64,000 bases of DNA from Echria macrotheca (Eukaryota; Ascomycota; Sordariomycetes; Sordariales; Schizotheciaceae), in NCBI GenBank assembly GCA_030411725.1, contig MU839837.1, positions 744,001-808,000 of the forward strand. The letters are read 5' to 3'. Below the pieces are notes generated by a model, which saw nothing but the letters and a program-made list of their open reading frames with translations, did no database searches and was not told the origin of the DNA. Shown piece by piece: positions 54,545-64,000 of this stretch. Position 1 is the stretch's first letter. The number at the start of each line of letters is the position of its first letter. The position numbers were made by a program, and so were the translations under genes.

Positions 54545-55354
54545 TCAGGCGCCGCATGCACACGCCAGCACCACTGACGAGACGTCGTCAGTTTGTGTCG
54601 CGCAGCTCACATTTGCCAACGCATCAAATGTCGAGAATCTGGTGTCGCCACGCCTGCACCCTCCAGTGCCAGCAGCCTCTGATAAGGTACCCATCTCGCC
54701 CCATTGCCGCAAAAGCGCCTGGGATTCGTGGAAAGCGAAGCGGCGGGAAGCGCGGAGAATGCAAACTGCATGTTTCAAGCTCGAATCAGAGGGCACGCCT
54801 TTTCTGTCACGAAGCAGACAAGCTCTGGCAAGAGAACATGAGACCAATGACTCAACCCAGGAAGCGGATGACGGATTTGCAACTCACTCAACACAACGTT
54901 AAAGAAAACCTGGAAGTCTTGAACTGCAATGGACTAAAGCTACGACTAGAGTGCTGAGGCGAATGGCTCTCCAATATACCTACCTAAGGTACCTAGCAGA
55001 GACCGATTCCCCTATACTCTAAGAATCGTTTACCCGTCCTATCCCGAGGCTCTGCATACTATCGTGATCAAAAGAAAGATGGGAAAAAAAAAAAGGAGAC
55101 ATGCTTGGAAGCCCGGAGCAAGAAGTTGATAGGTTGAATGATTCTCTAATTTCCCGGACTTTGCGGCCGCAAATGCACAGATATTACTATGAATGCGAGC
55201 GAGACACTAGCCATGCCCATGTACACAAACCAAACAAAAGGAGCGTCTATATAATGCAATCCCAACCAACCGTCCAATGCAATTATGTTATCCACCAGAA
55301 CCCTCATCATTACCCCCACCCCCACCATCCCAACCCTTCTCTCAGATGACCTCC
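54545..55354. other. Spacer upstream of the CorA-like gene
   Basis: About 810 bases. A minus-strand frame at 54545-54847 could be a 5' exon of the CorA-like gene (it has a GTGAGC donor near 54612), but no start codon or conserved sequence supports this. CTACCTAAGGTACCTAGC lies at about 54980-54997. Confidence 0.45.
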
Positions 55355-55780
55355 CTAAAGGCTCTGGGGCGGGTAGCTCTTATCAGGGCTAACCGCCACA
55401 CCATTAACCAGCTCGGCATCGGCATAGCTAGGCCAGGTGATCAGTCCCTTGGCGCGGTCGACAAAGGCCCAAGTCGTGAAACCCTGGCCGGGCCCGAAGA
55501 TGCCGCTCCAGCCCGAGCTGATGGTGTAAGGGCCGCAGCTGATGTTGTCGGTCGACGCCTGGCTCGCCGGCGCGCCCTTGACCGTGTAGGAGCAGCTGAC
55601 GGGCGCGGCGAGGTGGGTGTCGACGCCGAACTTGACGGTGCAGACCGTGTCGGCCTTGTCGCAGGTGCGCGTGAAGCCGGTGATGGTCCAGGCTGGGGCG
55701 GCGGCGGCGCGGGCGTTGATGGCGGGCATGGCCATGCCGGCGGTGGCGCCGGCGAGGACGAGGAGCGAAGTGAGCTGCAT
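55355..55780 (-). CDS. Small secreted protein, unknown function
   Basis: Single exon, 141 residues. The start chosen is the ATG of the signal peptide MQLTSLLVLAGATAGMAMPA; the frame is open for 49 more codons upstream, but a TATA box lies there. The mature part begins with an Ala-rich stretch, then WTITGFTRTCDKADTVCTVKFGVDTHLAAPVSCSYTVKG and ISCGPYTISSGW, which looks like a compact beta-sandwich with two disulphides (C-x6-C, C...C). It ends with a Tyr/Pro-rich tail. Similar small secreted proteins are common in plant-associated and saprotrophic ascomycetes. I do not recognise a characterised member and assign no activity. Confidence 0.75.
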   Translation of the reverse strand: MQLTSLLVLAGATAGMAMPAINARAAAAPAWTITGFTRTCDKADTVCTVKFGVDTHLAAPVSCSYTVKGAPASQASTDNISCGPYTISSGWSGIFGPGQGFTTWAFVDRAKGLITWPSYADAELVNGVAVSPDKSYPPQSL

Positions 55781-56496
55781 TTTTGTTGATTTTAGGTAGG
55801 TGTCTTGAAGACGAGGTGATGTTGTGAAGGTTTGTTGAGGAGTAGATGCTTGATGTGTTGCTGGAGTCTGATGATGATCTGTTTGGGTTTCTGTCATCGG
55901 GTTCACAACCGCGTTTATATACTTCATTCACTTCTTTACCTCTGGCAGAAGCCAAGATATTGTCACGTCACTGCCTCATCGGCTGACTCCAGCTGCCTAC
56001 GGGATTCAGGTAATGATTATCGTGTTAGTTCTCACCACGAGAATCCGTATAGCAATACGGATGTAGTACTACTGCGGCGCAAATCCTCCAAGACGACATC
56101 GAATTCCGAATACCCACCAAACAGGCACCAATACGAAGAGCCTAACATAGGCGAGGTCTGCACTGCTCGCGCGTCAGCGGATTGGACGCTGACACGAGAT
56201 CCTGCAGGCCAATAGCCGATGAGGGTGGGCTACGGGTCAGCACGCGCCACGGGTAATGTAACGGGACTAGGAGACAGCGCCCCATCCTCTGAAGCCAGTG
56301 TGACGGTGCAGATTCGTGGAGCGCTATAGATTCTTCCGAAAATGCTTGTCACATGATGATTTTTCGACCCCAACGTCGGGAGATACGAGTAGCTGTCGGA
56401 TATTAACACCCGCCCTCCAAACCACATCCACCAAGACCATCTCGTCACCTGGTAGGTTTACATTCCCCAAGCCCTCATCTTGTTGCCTCCATCTGT
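55781..56496. other. Spacer between small secreted protein and tannase genes
   Basis: About 715 bases: promoter of the leftward small secreted protein gene (TATA box at 55914) and the 3' flank of the leftward tannase gene. No gene seen. Confidence 0.5.
55914..55921 (-). promoter_or_regulatory. TATA box of the small secreted protein gene
   Basis: TATATAAA on the minus strand, about 134 bases upstream of the start codon at 55780. It makes the upstream in-frame ATG at 55927 an unlikely start. Confidence 0.6.
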
Positions 56497-58200
56497 TTAC
56501 GTGCACCGCCAACTCTTCGCGCTCTTCTCATCCCCACCAGACTCTAACACCGCCCTCTTCGGAACAGGACACAAAGCCCGCTGCCTCAGCACCCCAGACT
56601 CGGGCACCGACCCATTCCTCCACGCCGTCGCGATAATCGCATCAACCGGCCTCCCCTTCTCAACCCAGTCCACCAGCGCAAGCAGCGCATCATGCTCATT
56701 GTCCTCAAACCCAGCCACAGAAAACCTGTCCGTCCCGAGCCCGCCGGCCTGGTTCGCCCCGGCAAAGTACCACGGCGCGTCGACGGCCGAGCCGGCGCAG
56801 TGGCCCATGCCCGGCACGCGAAAATACCGGAACCAGTCCCTGATCTCGCCGCTCTCTGGCCTCATCGCCTCGGCCGTCCTGTTGTAGAAGTAGTCCGAGC
56901 TGCGCGTCGGGATGAGCGCATCGGCGTCGCCGTGGTACATTAGTATCCTGCCGCCGCGGGATTGGAATTCAGAGAGCCCGTCAAAGTGGTCAGCAGTCAA
57001 ATGCCCGGGGTCTTGGTCGGCCGCGAGCGTCATGATGGAGTCGTTGAAGCGCGTCCAGTTCCAGGATGGGTCGCCTAGCAGAAAATAGCGGACGTAGTCC
57101 TGTCCCAGCGGGATCGGGGCGCTGCCTGTCATCATCACGAGCCAGAGATTCTCTGAGCCGAGGAGGAGGCCGGGGAAGGCGAGCTTGTCGTTGACGAGGT
57201 AGTCGGCGTAGACGTTTTTCGCCGTGACGACCTGGGCTTCTGTCAAGCACGTGGATGCGTTCACGCCGGGTGTACCGCATGTGACCTTGGTAAAGTCGAA
57301 GGTGCAGTTCTCAGGTGCACTAATAATCCCGTCTGCCACCCCGTCGACACTGTCGCACTGCTTCTTCACCTCGGCCGCAAGCCCCATGATTTGTGGGATG
57401 GTGATGTGTCCCGCGCCCGTGAGAGGGAGATTGTTCACGCCGATGCGGGTCGTCCAGACCGCCAGCCCGGTGGACCACCACGCCGGCGCGCCGATGAGCA
57501 TCCCGTCGAACGAGTCCGAGTACAGCTGCGCCTCCTTGAGGCCCTGGCGTCCGCCGGTCGAGCAGCCTGAGTAATACGATTTGTTCGGGGCTTCCCCGTA
57601 ATATCCGTTCACCAGGGCTTTGGAGAAGACTACGGACCCGTGCATCGCGCGGTACCCGAAATCTGTCTGACGTTCTGGATTGTGCAGTGCCCAGGTCAGA
57701 TCGGACGAGGTGCTGTTGTGGCCCGTGTCGGTCGACATGGTGGCGAAGCCGTACCGCGCACCCACGCCTGCGTCGAGCCAGTTGATCCCGCCTGCGAAGC
57801 CGCCGTTGCCGACGGCTAGGAAGCGGTTGTTCCATTGCGTCGGGAGGAGGAGGCCGAAGCGGTAGTTGGACCGGGCCGAGGAGGAAACATTGACGGTTAC
57901 GGCGCAGAGTTCAGGGAGGTTGGTTGGGTTGGTTGGGTACGCTGGATTTAGGACGGGTCCCTCGCCGTAGCTGGAGCCATTGGTGATGTGGGAGACGGCC
58001 TCAATGGTGGCCTCGGCGGGGAGAAGACTCTGTAGGAAGTTTTCTCGGCAGTTACCGAGAGGGCTCGGAGCTTCGAGGTGAGGAGCGCGACATGTCCCAC
58101 CGGTGAGACTCGGTCCGTCTAAGCGGATGCTGGCGGTGCAGGCTAGACCGACTGCAAGAAGAGACACGGTAAGATGGAGTTGAAACATCGTGGCTGACAT
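56497..58200 (-). CDS. Tannase/feruloyl esterase family protein
   Basis: Single exon, 567 residues. Secreted esterase splitting gallate or ferulate esters of plant polyphenols and hemicellulose. The signal peptide starts at Met1 or, more likely, Met5 (MFQLHLTVSLLAVGLACTAS). The family CS-D-HC motif is complete: C213-S214 in YYSGCSTGGRQG with the nucleophilic Ser, the catalytic Asp in MYHGDADALIP (425 or 427), and H467-C468 in RVPGMGHC; the two Cys form the disulphide that joins the catalytic residues. The calcium-binding loop of the lid is suggested by CDSVDGVADGIISAPENC. Many NxS/T sites agree with secretion. Tannase and feruloyl esterase activity cannot be separated from sequence alone. A TATA box lies 115 bases upstream. 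Confidence 0.95.
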   Translation of the reverse strand: MSATMFQLHLTVSLLAVGLACTASIRLDGPSLTGGTCRAPHLEAPSPLGNCRENFLQSLLPAEATIEAVSHITNGSSYGEGPVLNPAYPTNPTNLPELCAVTVNVSSSARSNYRFGLLLPTQWNNRFLAVGNGGFAGGINWLDAGVGARYGFATMSTDTGHNSTSSDLTWALHNPERQTDFGYRAMHGSVVFSKALVNGYYGEAPNKSYYSGCSTGGRQGLKEAQLYSDSFDGMLIGAPAWWSTGLAVWTTRIGVNNLPLTGAGHITIPQIMGLAAEVKKQCDSVDGVADGIISAPENCTFDFTKVTCGTPGVNASTCLTEAQVVTAKNVYADYLVNDKLAFPGLLLGSENLWLVMMTGSAPIPLGQDYVRYFLLGDPSWNWTRFNDSIMTLAADQDPGHLTADHFDGLSEFQSRGGRILMYHGDADALIPTRSSDYFYNRTAEAMRPESGEIRDWFRYFRVPGMGHCAGSAVDAPWYFAGANQAGGLGTDRFSVAGFEDNEHDALLALVDWVEKGRPVDAIIATAWRNGSVPESGVLRQRALCPVPKRAVLESGGDEKSAKSWRCT

Positions 58201-59863
58201 GCCGGAAAAGGGTTAGCCGAAGCTAAAAGATTCTCGTTGGTATTCCGTCTTTAATACCTGGACTTGGTATCGGCAACAGCCCGCACCTCGGCCAACCTCC
58301 GCTTCCAATGGCACTTTATAAAGACCATGGCATTTCTAGCGGCCGCTTTTGCTCCCTCCACTTCCCCGCAGGGAGGAATGTGAGCCTCCGGCAGAATGTC
58401 CCGAGTTCAATCGTACATCCTCCCGCTATTGTCCTCTACTTGATCTAGGCTATTTGGGAGGCCGGTACTTGTTTTTAGAGCGGGTAGATCCCAGTCTACG
58501 GGACGCATATCGAAGCTATATGTAGAATGAATGCAAGGAAACCGCGTCCCGTCCGCCGGGAACCGGGATAATACATGTCGGTAAGCATACGCATGTGCGG
58601 CGACCGTTTTCCGTAGCTGCCGTGAAAATCAACAATACGACGTCATCCTGTTACACTCGCGAGGAGGGAATGGAGGGAGGGACGGTGAAGGTGATGGGGC
58701 GCGATTGGCACGCGGTAATTCAACCCGGATTAGGCAGGCGGAACTCGATGTTCATATATTTCCGAAGACGTTTGTCAATTGTTGGTTGTAGACTGGAGGT
58801 ATGCAAAGCTAAAACATGTGTTTAGATCTAGGGATCCCAAAGATGCCTCAGTTATTAAGATCCTTGCCCATGTCTGGCCTGATCGTCCTCACGATTTTGT
58901 CTGGGCTGCCAAGACGGCAAAGGGTTCCCACGTGGTCCAGTCCGCGCTTCGACGGACGATGATACCCAACACCATGGATCTTTCGACGCTTGGGGGCCGG
59001 GGTCGTCGTATCTCATCGGCGTAGATCAACCAGAGGTATAACCCACACCATAAAGATCAGGGCTTTGACCGGGCTGACGTTAATGCGAAGAAGTGTCAAA
59101 CTGTCAACAGGCAGAACCGGTATGGCTCCTCCTGATGAAAAAGGGGTGCGGCCAACACACCATCACTTCAACTCCTGCGCCACCATCCCAACATAAATCG
59201 ACTCACGTTGTTTTCATGATCCAAGCACATCGGGCTAATAACAAGTCCCGGAGGCCCGGCACCCAGCCCTAAGCCCAGCCCCCCCGCCGCTCCGGCCGGC
59301 AGCTCACCGGCTGTACCCCGCATCACGCCGACAGGAAGAAAAGGGGAAAGCGTCAACTCCACATTCCGGTGCTATGTCTCGCCCCCGTCTTGAACTCCCC
59401 CGGCCGCCCACCGGAGCCGTCCACCGGTTCCTGATGTGCAGCCGCACAGACGACACCAGGACTGAACAATTCAGCGCAGAAAAGCCCATCAGCGTATCGC
59501 AGCACTTCTCGTCTTGAAAATTGTCTGACAAACCACGTTTTGGCTGACAGGCCCCGCGTTAGCGCCCCCCCGGCGGACCGGGACCCTCGGTGGCTGGCCA
59601 AATAATTCCTGCGCGGTGCCGAATCTGAACTGTGTGGTTGAACCAAGATCGTCGCGAGCCCGTGGTCCGAGCCCACCCACTACGATGGAGATGCCCTTCT
59701 GGGTCGACCGTCGATGTGCCATTTTGTTCCTTGCATTTCCCCAGTTTCCAGCCCTCGGCCCGTGGAATGTTACCATTCTTACTCCCGAACTTTCCACGCG
59801 AACCAGCCCGCTACAAAGGGATCGCAACCCCACCCGACCCAGAAATCCGGGTTCTCGTTCGAC
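58201..59863. other. 1.66 kb spacer between divergent genes
   Basis: Promoters of the leftward tannase gene and the rightward rhodopsin-domain gene. Frames in 59304-59962 (minus) have no domain. No other feature seen apart from the TATA box at 58315. Confidence 0.45.
58315..58320 (-). promoter_or_regulatory. TATA box of the tannase gene
   Basis: CTTTATAAAG palindrome; TATAAA on the minus strand lies about 115 bases upstream of the start. A CCAAT sequence is found about 10 bases further upstream on the plus strand. Confidence 0.55.
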
Positions 59864-61258
59864 ATGGCTTCTTCCAACGCAACGATAGTAGAGGACCCCG
59901 GGACCGGGTCGACCATGACATCGGCACCGGGTCCGGGCGGGCCCCAAGACACGTCGACCCAAGCGGCCGGCGTCATCGCCGCCTGGGTCATCATGACGAC
60001 TATGTCCGGCATCACAGTCTGCTTGCGGTTCTACACGCGCCGGGCGATCCTCAACGTCCTGGGGACAGAGGACTGGCTTATCTTGGTGGCTATGGTACGA
60101 CTACCAACTCTCCGGATCAGCCTACATCAAATCACTGACCACAACAGCTCCTCGCCGTCGGAGCCTGCATCGGCTCCGTCCGACGTTCGTCTCCTCGATC
60201 GACTGTAAACAGATAACGCGGCTAATTTCCTTACCAGAGACATTCTTTGCCCTAGGCCACCACGTCTGGACGGTTTCTCCCGAGAATTATTCCCACTGGC
60301 TATTTGTTCGTCGTCCCCCCCCCTTTTCCCTCTTTCCCCTAACAAGAACAAACAAAACAGGAACAATGGTACACCCTCTTCCTCTACGCCACCAGCCTAG
60401 GCTTCACCAAGCTCTCCATCCTCTTCCTGTACATGCGCATCCTCGTCCACGGCACCCGCATGCGCCTGGCCAACTACATCGTCATGGGCACCGTCGTAGC
60501 CTGCAACATCTGGATCTTCATCACCTCCTTCATCAATTGCATCCCCCTCGAGGCGACCTGGGACTTGTCTGTGCAGGGAAAATGTCTAGGGCTCGCGTCG
60601 GCGCTCGGGAATAGCATCATCCACATCCTCACCGATTTTATTATTTTCGCGCTGCCGCTCCCGGTGGTCGTGTCGTTGCGGATCCATCGGAAGCAGAAGA
60701 TCGCGCTGATGGCTGTTTTTTGCCTCGGCTTCGTGTAAGTTTACTCTTCGCGGATAGCGAACCTCCGATTCATGTGAACATGTTGCTGACATATCGGAAA
60801 CAAAAAAAAGAGTGTGTCTAATCTCGGTCATCAGAATGATCAGCATCGCACGCATGGACTTCTCCGATATGACGTACCAGTTCGCCGCTTTTGCGTATTG
60901 GGGCGCCGTCGAGGTCAACCTGGCCATTATCTGTGCCTGTCTGACGACGCTGAAGCCTCTCGGCGTGAGACTATTCCCGCGTCTGTTGGCCTCGTCGACG
61001 AGGCGCACGAGTGCTTACCCCGTGGGAAGTTTCGGGGTGCGTCAGCAGGGCATCCCGTTGGCTTCGTCGTCGCAGATGACGGCGAGCGGGAAGGCGGCGA
61101 AGGGTGGGCACGAGAGGAGATATTCCAGGTTCGAGGAGAAGGATATCATCGACTGTGAGGTGGCTGCGGATCTCGATGAGCCGGAGGGTTCGTCGAGTCA
61201 GTCGCGGATTGTTTCTCCCACCACCAGTAAGGCACACATGACCCTGGGGCTAAGCTGA
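59864..61258 (+). CDS. Rhodopsin-domain (Pth11-like) integral membrane protein, second copy
   Basis: Five exons: 59864-60094, 60148-60184, 60238-60305, 60361-60734, 60811-61258 (introns 53, 53, 55, 76 nt), 385 residues. Seven hydrophobic segments, the first around AAGVIAAWVIMTTMSGITVCLRF with the family motif YTRRAILNVLGTEDWLIL, then LLAVGACIGSVRQTFFALGHHVW (restored by a GTTCGT donor), EQWYTLFLYATSLGFTKLSILFLYMRI (signature of the family), VACNIWIFITSFINCIPLEATWD, IIHILTDFIIFALPLPVVVSLRI, IALMAVFCLGFVVCLISVIRM and VEVNLAIICACLTTLKPL. The C-terminus is hydrophilic and Ser-rich. It belongs to the same family as the protein at 33063 but is not a close copy. Two introns use the rarer GTTCGT donor. 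Ligand unknown. Confidence 0.86.
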
Positions 61259-61773
61259 GATACCCCTTGAGGGCGCTGTTCTAATGTCTGGGATGATGTT
61301 TTCTTGTTTTTCTTATTGCTAATGGTAATGGTTGCATTGTTGGGTTTCATGATCGGGATTTGTATGGGTATAGTGGCGGAAAACAGTTTTATACCCTTTG
61401 GAATTTTACTTATTACAGATTGTTGCGCTGTCGAAAAACTTTCACCGCAGATGTGTTGGAATTAAATGACGCAGGAGGCGTCCGGGTTGAGGCCAGAGGT
61501 TCCCATTTCGAGGATTCTGTCTGACTTCTGCGACATTGTGCGGGGCCGGACACTTCTTCAGCAGAAAGTCCCTCACAAAGTTTGCGAAGAGGGAAGACAA
61601 GCCGACGGCAAGGTGGGAAGAAAAATGGGAAACTGCTTCCTGCTTTCTTCTTGGGGACGGGAAAGCGCTCACCGTCCGAACCTTCTATTCATGCACTCAT
61701 TACCTAGCTATATAGTTACATGGTGACCATCATCAATTTGGATTCCGTGCGGATTCTCGCTGAATGATGCAAC
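61259..61773. other. Spacer between convergent genes
   Basis: About 515 bases of 3' flanks. Overlapping short frames around 61442-61726 on both strands have no recognisable domain. Confidence 0.5.
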
Positions 61774-63150
61774 CTACTCCTCCGCGCCAGATTCCAACTC
61801 AGCTTTTCGGTCTTGAGGATCTCTCGATCCCATCTCAACTGACAGGGCCGCTAGGCGCGATTCCAACTTCAACCTAAGCACCATCCCCTCAAATACTTGC
61901 CTCCCTCTCAGAGTGCCTCGATAAGCGTGTGTGTGCTCATCTATGGATCGCAATGCCTGTTCAAAGTCCTTTCTAGCATCGTCCAGGTGCCCAAGACCTT
62001 GGGCAATATCGCCCGAAAGCATATTTGAATAGGCCGAAACCTTTTCAGGCCAGTGGTCGCGCCACCACCACCCCAGCTCGTCTCCCAGCCGCTGTAGCTT
62101 GCCATAGATATCTCCGTCCGTCATGTCCCCCGATGCTCTATGAGCCCGACACTCAGCAAGCACACCCCAGCGCGTCCTAGCTGTCACTCCGTCAGGGGTA
62201 TACAGCCCCGCCGCCTTTCGGAACGTCTCGGATGCCCTTGCCAGCTCTCCCAACACCTCTTGGCACTCGCCGAGCCAGAAGTAGATGTCCCCCTTGTCCA
62301 GCCACGGCGGTTTTCCATCCTGCTCTACCAGTTGCGCGCATTGAATCAGATCCCTCTCGGCCATTGCCGCATCCTCGAGGGCCAAAAGGGACAGGATAGC
62401 AATATCCCGGAGCACCTCGGCCTTTTTCCAGCCCTCGAGTTTCCTGCTCTTGCAACCACGGTCCCTCGCAGAGGACAGCAGCTCCGCGACCTCGGTTTTA
62501 TTATCATCTCCCTGTCTGCAAAGCACGTCGGCCAGATCCACCCGGGCCCGACAGAATTCCCAGTCGTCTTTTCGAACGTCGCGGTGGTGCATGTATCCTC
62601 GCATCACCTCTATCGCTTCTTGTTGACGACCGAGACCTATGAGCACGGGGTAGCGGTTCCTGGCCATCCACAACGCCGCCGAGTCCTTCATAGAGCCAGA
62701 AAATGGCATTCTGCGGGCTTCCGGGTGGGGTTGGTTCATGTAGGCCATGCAGCGGTCGTAGTACTTGTGGTAAAATTTCTCGGTGCGCTCGCTGCTGCGG
62801 CAGTTCCTGAGGATAGAAAGACAATTGGCGGCGGATGTGACTACCATGGGACCGCCATAAAGTGCGTCTGGTGTGACCAAGGCGAGATCGATCGCCTCGG
62901 TCTGGTTAGCCAGTGCGAGCTCCTTGTTCTCGAGATGTGATTGGCAAGCGCCAATGGCCATGAGGATAAGAATCTCGTAGCTGGGGGTCTTTTGTTTCCT
63001 GGATATGGGAAGTGCCTGCTCGAGGTATTGGAGAGCACCGCGCCAGTTTTTGCGACCGATGCTGATGTAGGCCATGAGCAAGAGGAAGGGTGCAGGAACG
63101 GCCATCGCGGCGTTGAATATGACGTCGAGGAGCCCGTGGAAGGGTTTCAT
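61774..63150 (-). CDS. TPR-like helical repeat protein, possibly missing an upstream exon
   Basis: Frame of 458 residues from the first in-frame ATG. Helix pairs with TPR spacing are seen along its length, for example NWRGALQYLEQALPISRKQ, HLENKELALANQTEAIDLA, WLGECQEVLGELARASETFRKAAGLY and IAQGLGHLDDARKDFEQALRSID, so it is a protein-binding scaffold of TPR type. There is no ATPase, kinase or other catalytic domain. The frame stays open upstream for about 27 codons (basic, Ser/Lys-rich, SLLRLKKVKSKSG type) without an ATG, so a 5' exon may precede it, and the true start is uncertain. The C-terminus is charged. Function unknown. Confidence 0.72.
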   Translation of the reverse strand: MKPFHGLLDVIFNAAMAVPAPFLLLMAYISIGRKNWRGALQYLEQALPISRKQKTPSYEILILMAIGACQSHLENKELALANQTEAIDLALVTPDALYGGPMVVTSAANCLSILRNCRSSERTEKFYHKYYDRCMAYMNQPHPEARRMPFSGSMKDSAALWMARNRYPVLIGLGRQQEAIEVMRGYMHHRDVRKDDWEFCRARVDLADVLCRQGDDNKTEVAELLSSARDRGCKSRKLEGWKKAEVLRDIAILSLLALEDAAMAERDLIQCAQLVEQDGKPPWLDKGDIYFWLGECQEVLGELARASETFRKAAGLYTPDGVTARTRWGVLAECRAHRASGDMTDGDIYGKLQRLGDELGWWWRDHWPEKVSAYSNMLSGDIAQGLGHLDDARKDFEQALRSIDEHTHAYRGTLRGRQVFEGMVLRLKLESRLAALSVEMGSRDPQDRKAELESGAEE

Positions 63151-64000
63151 CAAGGCGCCGCTCTTAGATTTGACTTTTTTCAGACGCAGGAGGGACCTGC
63201 TTGCTGGCTTTGAGGTGCTCTTGAAGGTGTCTCGTCAACCAGGTTTAGGCTACGGCTCAAAAATTAATTGATACGCTCACAAGGGAAGTTTGTGACTCAC
63301 GTGATTTGGCGGACAAGAGGGAAACCACGCCTAGTAATTTTCAGGGTAGTAATAGGCATTTCACAAATGCCTTCTCCAAGTCAAATCACCTGGGCCGTTT
63401 ACTCTGGTCAACCCAAACGCCACGTTTTCCCGTCTAATTCTCCAAACCAAACCAAGGCCGTCACCTCTGCACTTAGAACCCAAAAATTAGAACTAGCACC
63501 GTCAAAGCTGAGATATTTAGGTAATTTAGCTGGTTCTGTGCAGCTTTAGATTCTTCTTAGACCAGGCAACTACTAGGTCCACATCGCATGAAGCCAAAAG
63601 TAGGTAGGTAGCAAAAGACGCAACTTCATACATATGGATGTACATGAAGTGGAACCCTTTCGGCCAGAGCTGCCACACAAGAGACCGTAAATCTCGCCCC
63701 AAACACAGATGCCGCGGAATCTAATTCCAATCTCGTCTCTTGAAATTTTGTGCTGGGCCAGTGCCTTGGCGATCGGTCTTGACAAAGACGACCAAAACAG
63801 CAGCGAGCCTGTTGGCGCTGAGTTTGGTTATTTTGACTAAGCATGAAGTTTCATGAACTCAGGTCGGTGGAAGTGGCGCCAAGATCTCGTGCGTCTTAGC
63901 TAGAGGGATGAGGGCCATCTTCAACGGGAAGGCGACCGACATAGCGAATAGGACCAAGAGCCGGGTCGTCTGGTCGACGATGAAATACCGTAACATCTGT
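63151..64000. other. Right edge, no gene recognised
   Basis: 850 bases with short frames only. The first 100 bases may be 5' coding or leader sequence of the leftward TPR-like gene. A GTAGGTAGGTAGC motif lies at 63600-63612. Confidence 0.45.

Noticed and set aside
54545..54847. Possible first exon of the CorA-like gene
   Set aside because: It has a possible donor site but no ATG and no sequence matching a known N-terminus, so it was not joined to the gene.

Overview
The window looks like chromosomal DNA of a filamentous ascomycete (Pezizomycotina, most likely Sordariomycetes-like). The reasons are many short introns (about 43-105 nt) with GTRNGT-type donors and CTAAC/CTAAT-like branch sites, monocistronic genes on both strands, long AT-mixed intergenic spacers, and families typical of these fungi: HET domain, NACHT NLR, rhodopsin-domain (Pth11-like) membrane proteins, Ecp2-like secreted protein, S1/P1 nuclease, tannase, GPI-anchored aspartic protease. 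The species cannot be named from the sequence. I support 27 protein-coding genes and one tRNA gene. For spliced genes I worked out exon junctions by hand from reading frame, splice consensus and family conservation.

Left part (1-16 kb): a GPI-anchored secreted PEBP-like protein; an intron-containing tRNA-Gly(CCC); an S1/P1 nuclease; an F-box protein; a seven-exon secreted lactonohydrolase (SMP-30 fold); a DUF2278 (YukJ-like) plus lamin-tail-domain protein; a Gly/Trp-rich six-cysteine secreted protein; and deoxyribose-phosphate aldolase.

Self/non-self type region (17-25.4 kb): a hydrolase-NACHT NLR whose C-terminus is a pentapeptide Ser-Pro repeat tail instead of ANK/WD/TPR repeats, a small Mrx7-like mitochondrial protein, and a large HET-domain protein.

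Middle (26-49 kb): two orphan proteins, a 3.3 kb gene-free spacer full of simple repeats with mirrored polarity, a rhodopsin-domain membrane protein, a secreted FAD oxidoreductase, an Ecp2-like small secreted protein, a neighbouring pair of 2-oxoglutarate oxygenase and DHDPS-family aldolase, a yapsin-like protease, an isochorismatase-family hydrolase and a secreted LVIVD/beta-propeller-like protein.

Right part (49.5-64 kb): a compact block of two divergent AIG1/GIMAP-like GTPases (one ending in a CaaX box, the other in a basic amphipathic tail) facing a CorA-like two-TM protein that lacks the GMN signature; then a small secreted protein, a tannase/feruloyl esterase, a second rhodopsin-domain protein and a TPR-like protein. 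The GTPase block and the NLR/HET block are the best candidates for something not yet described. Palindromic CCTA/TAGG motifs are scattered through the spacers and absent from the recognised genes.
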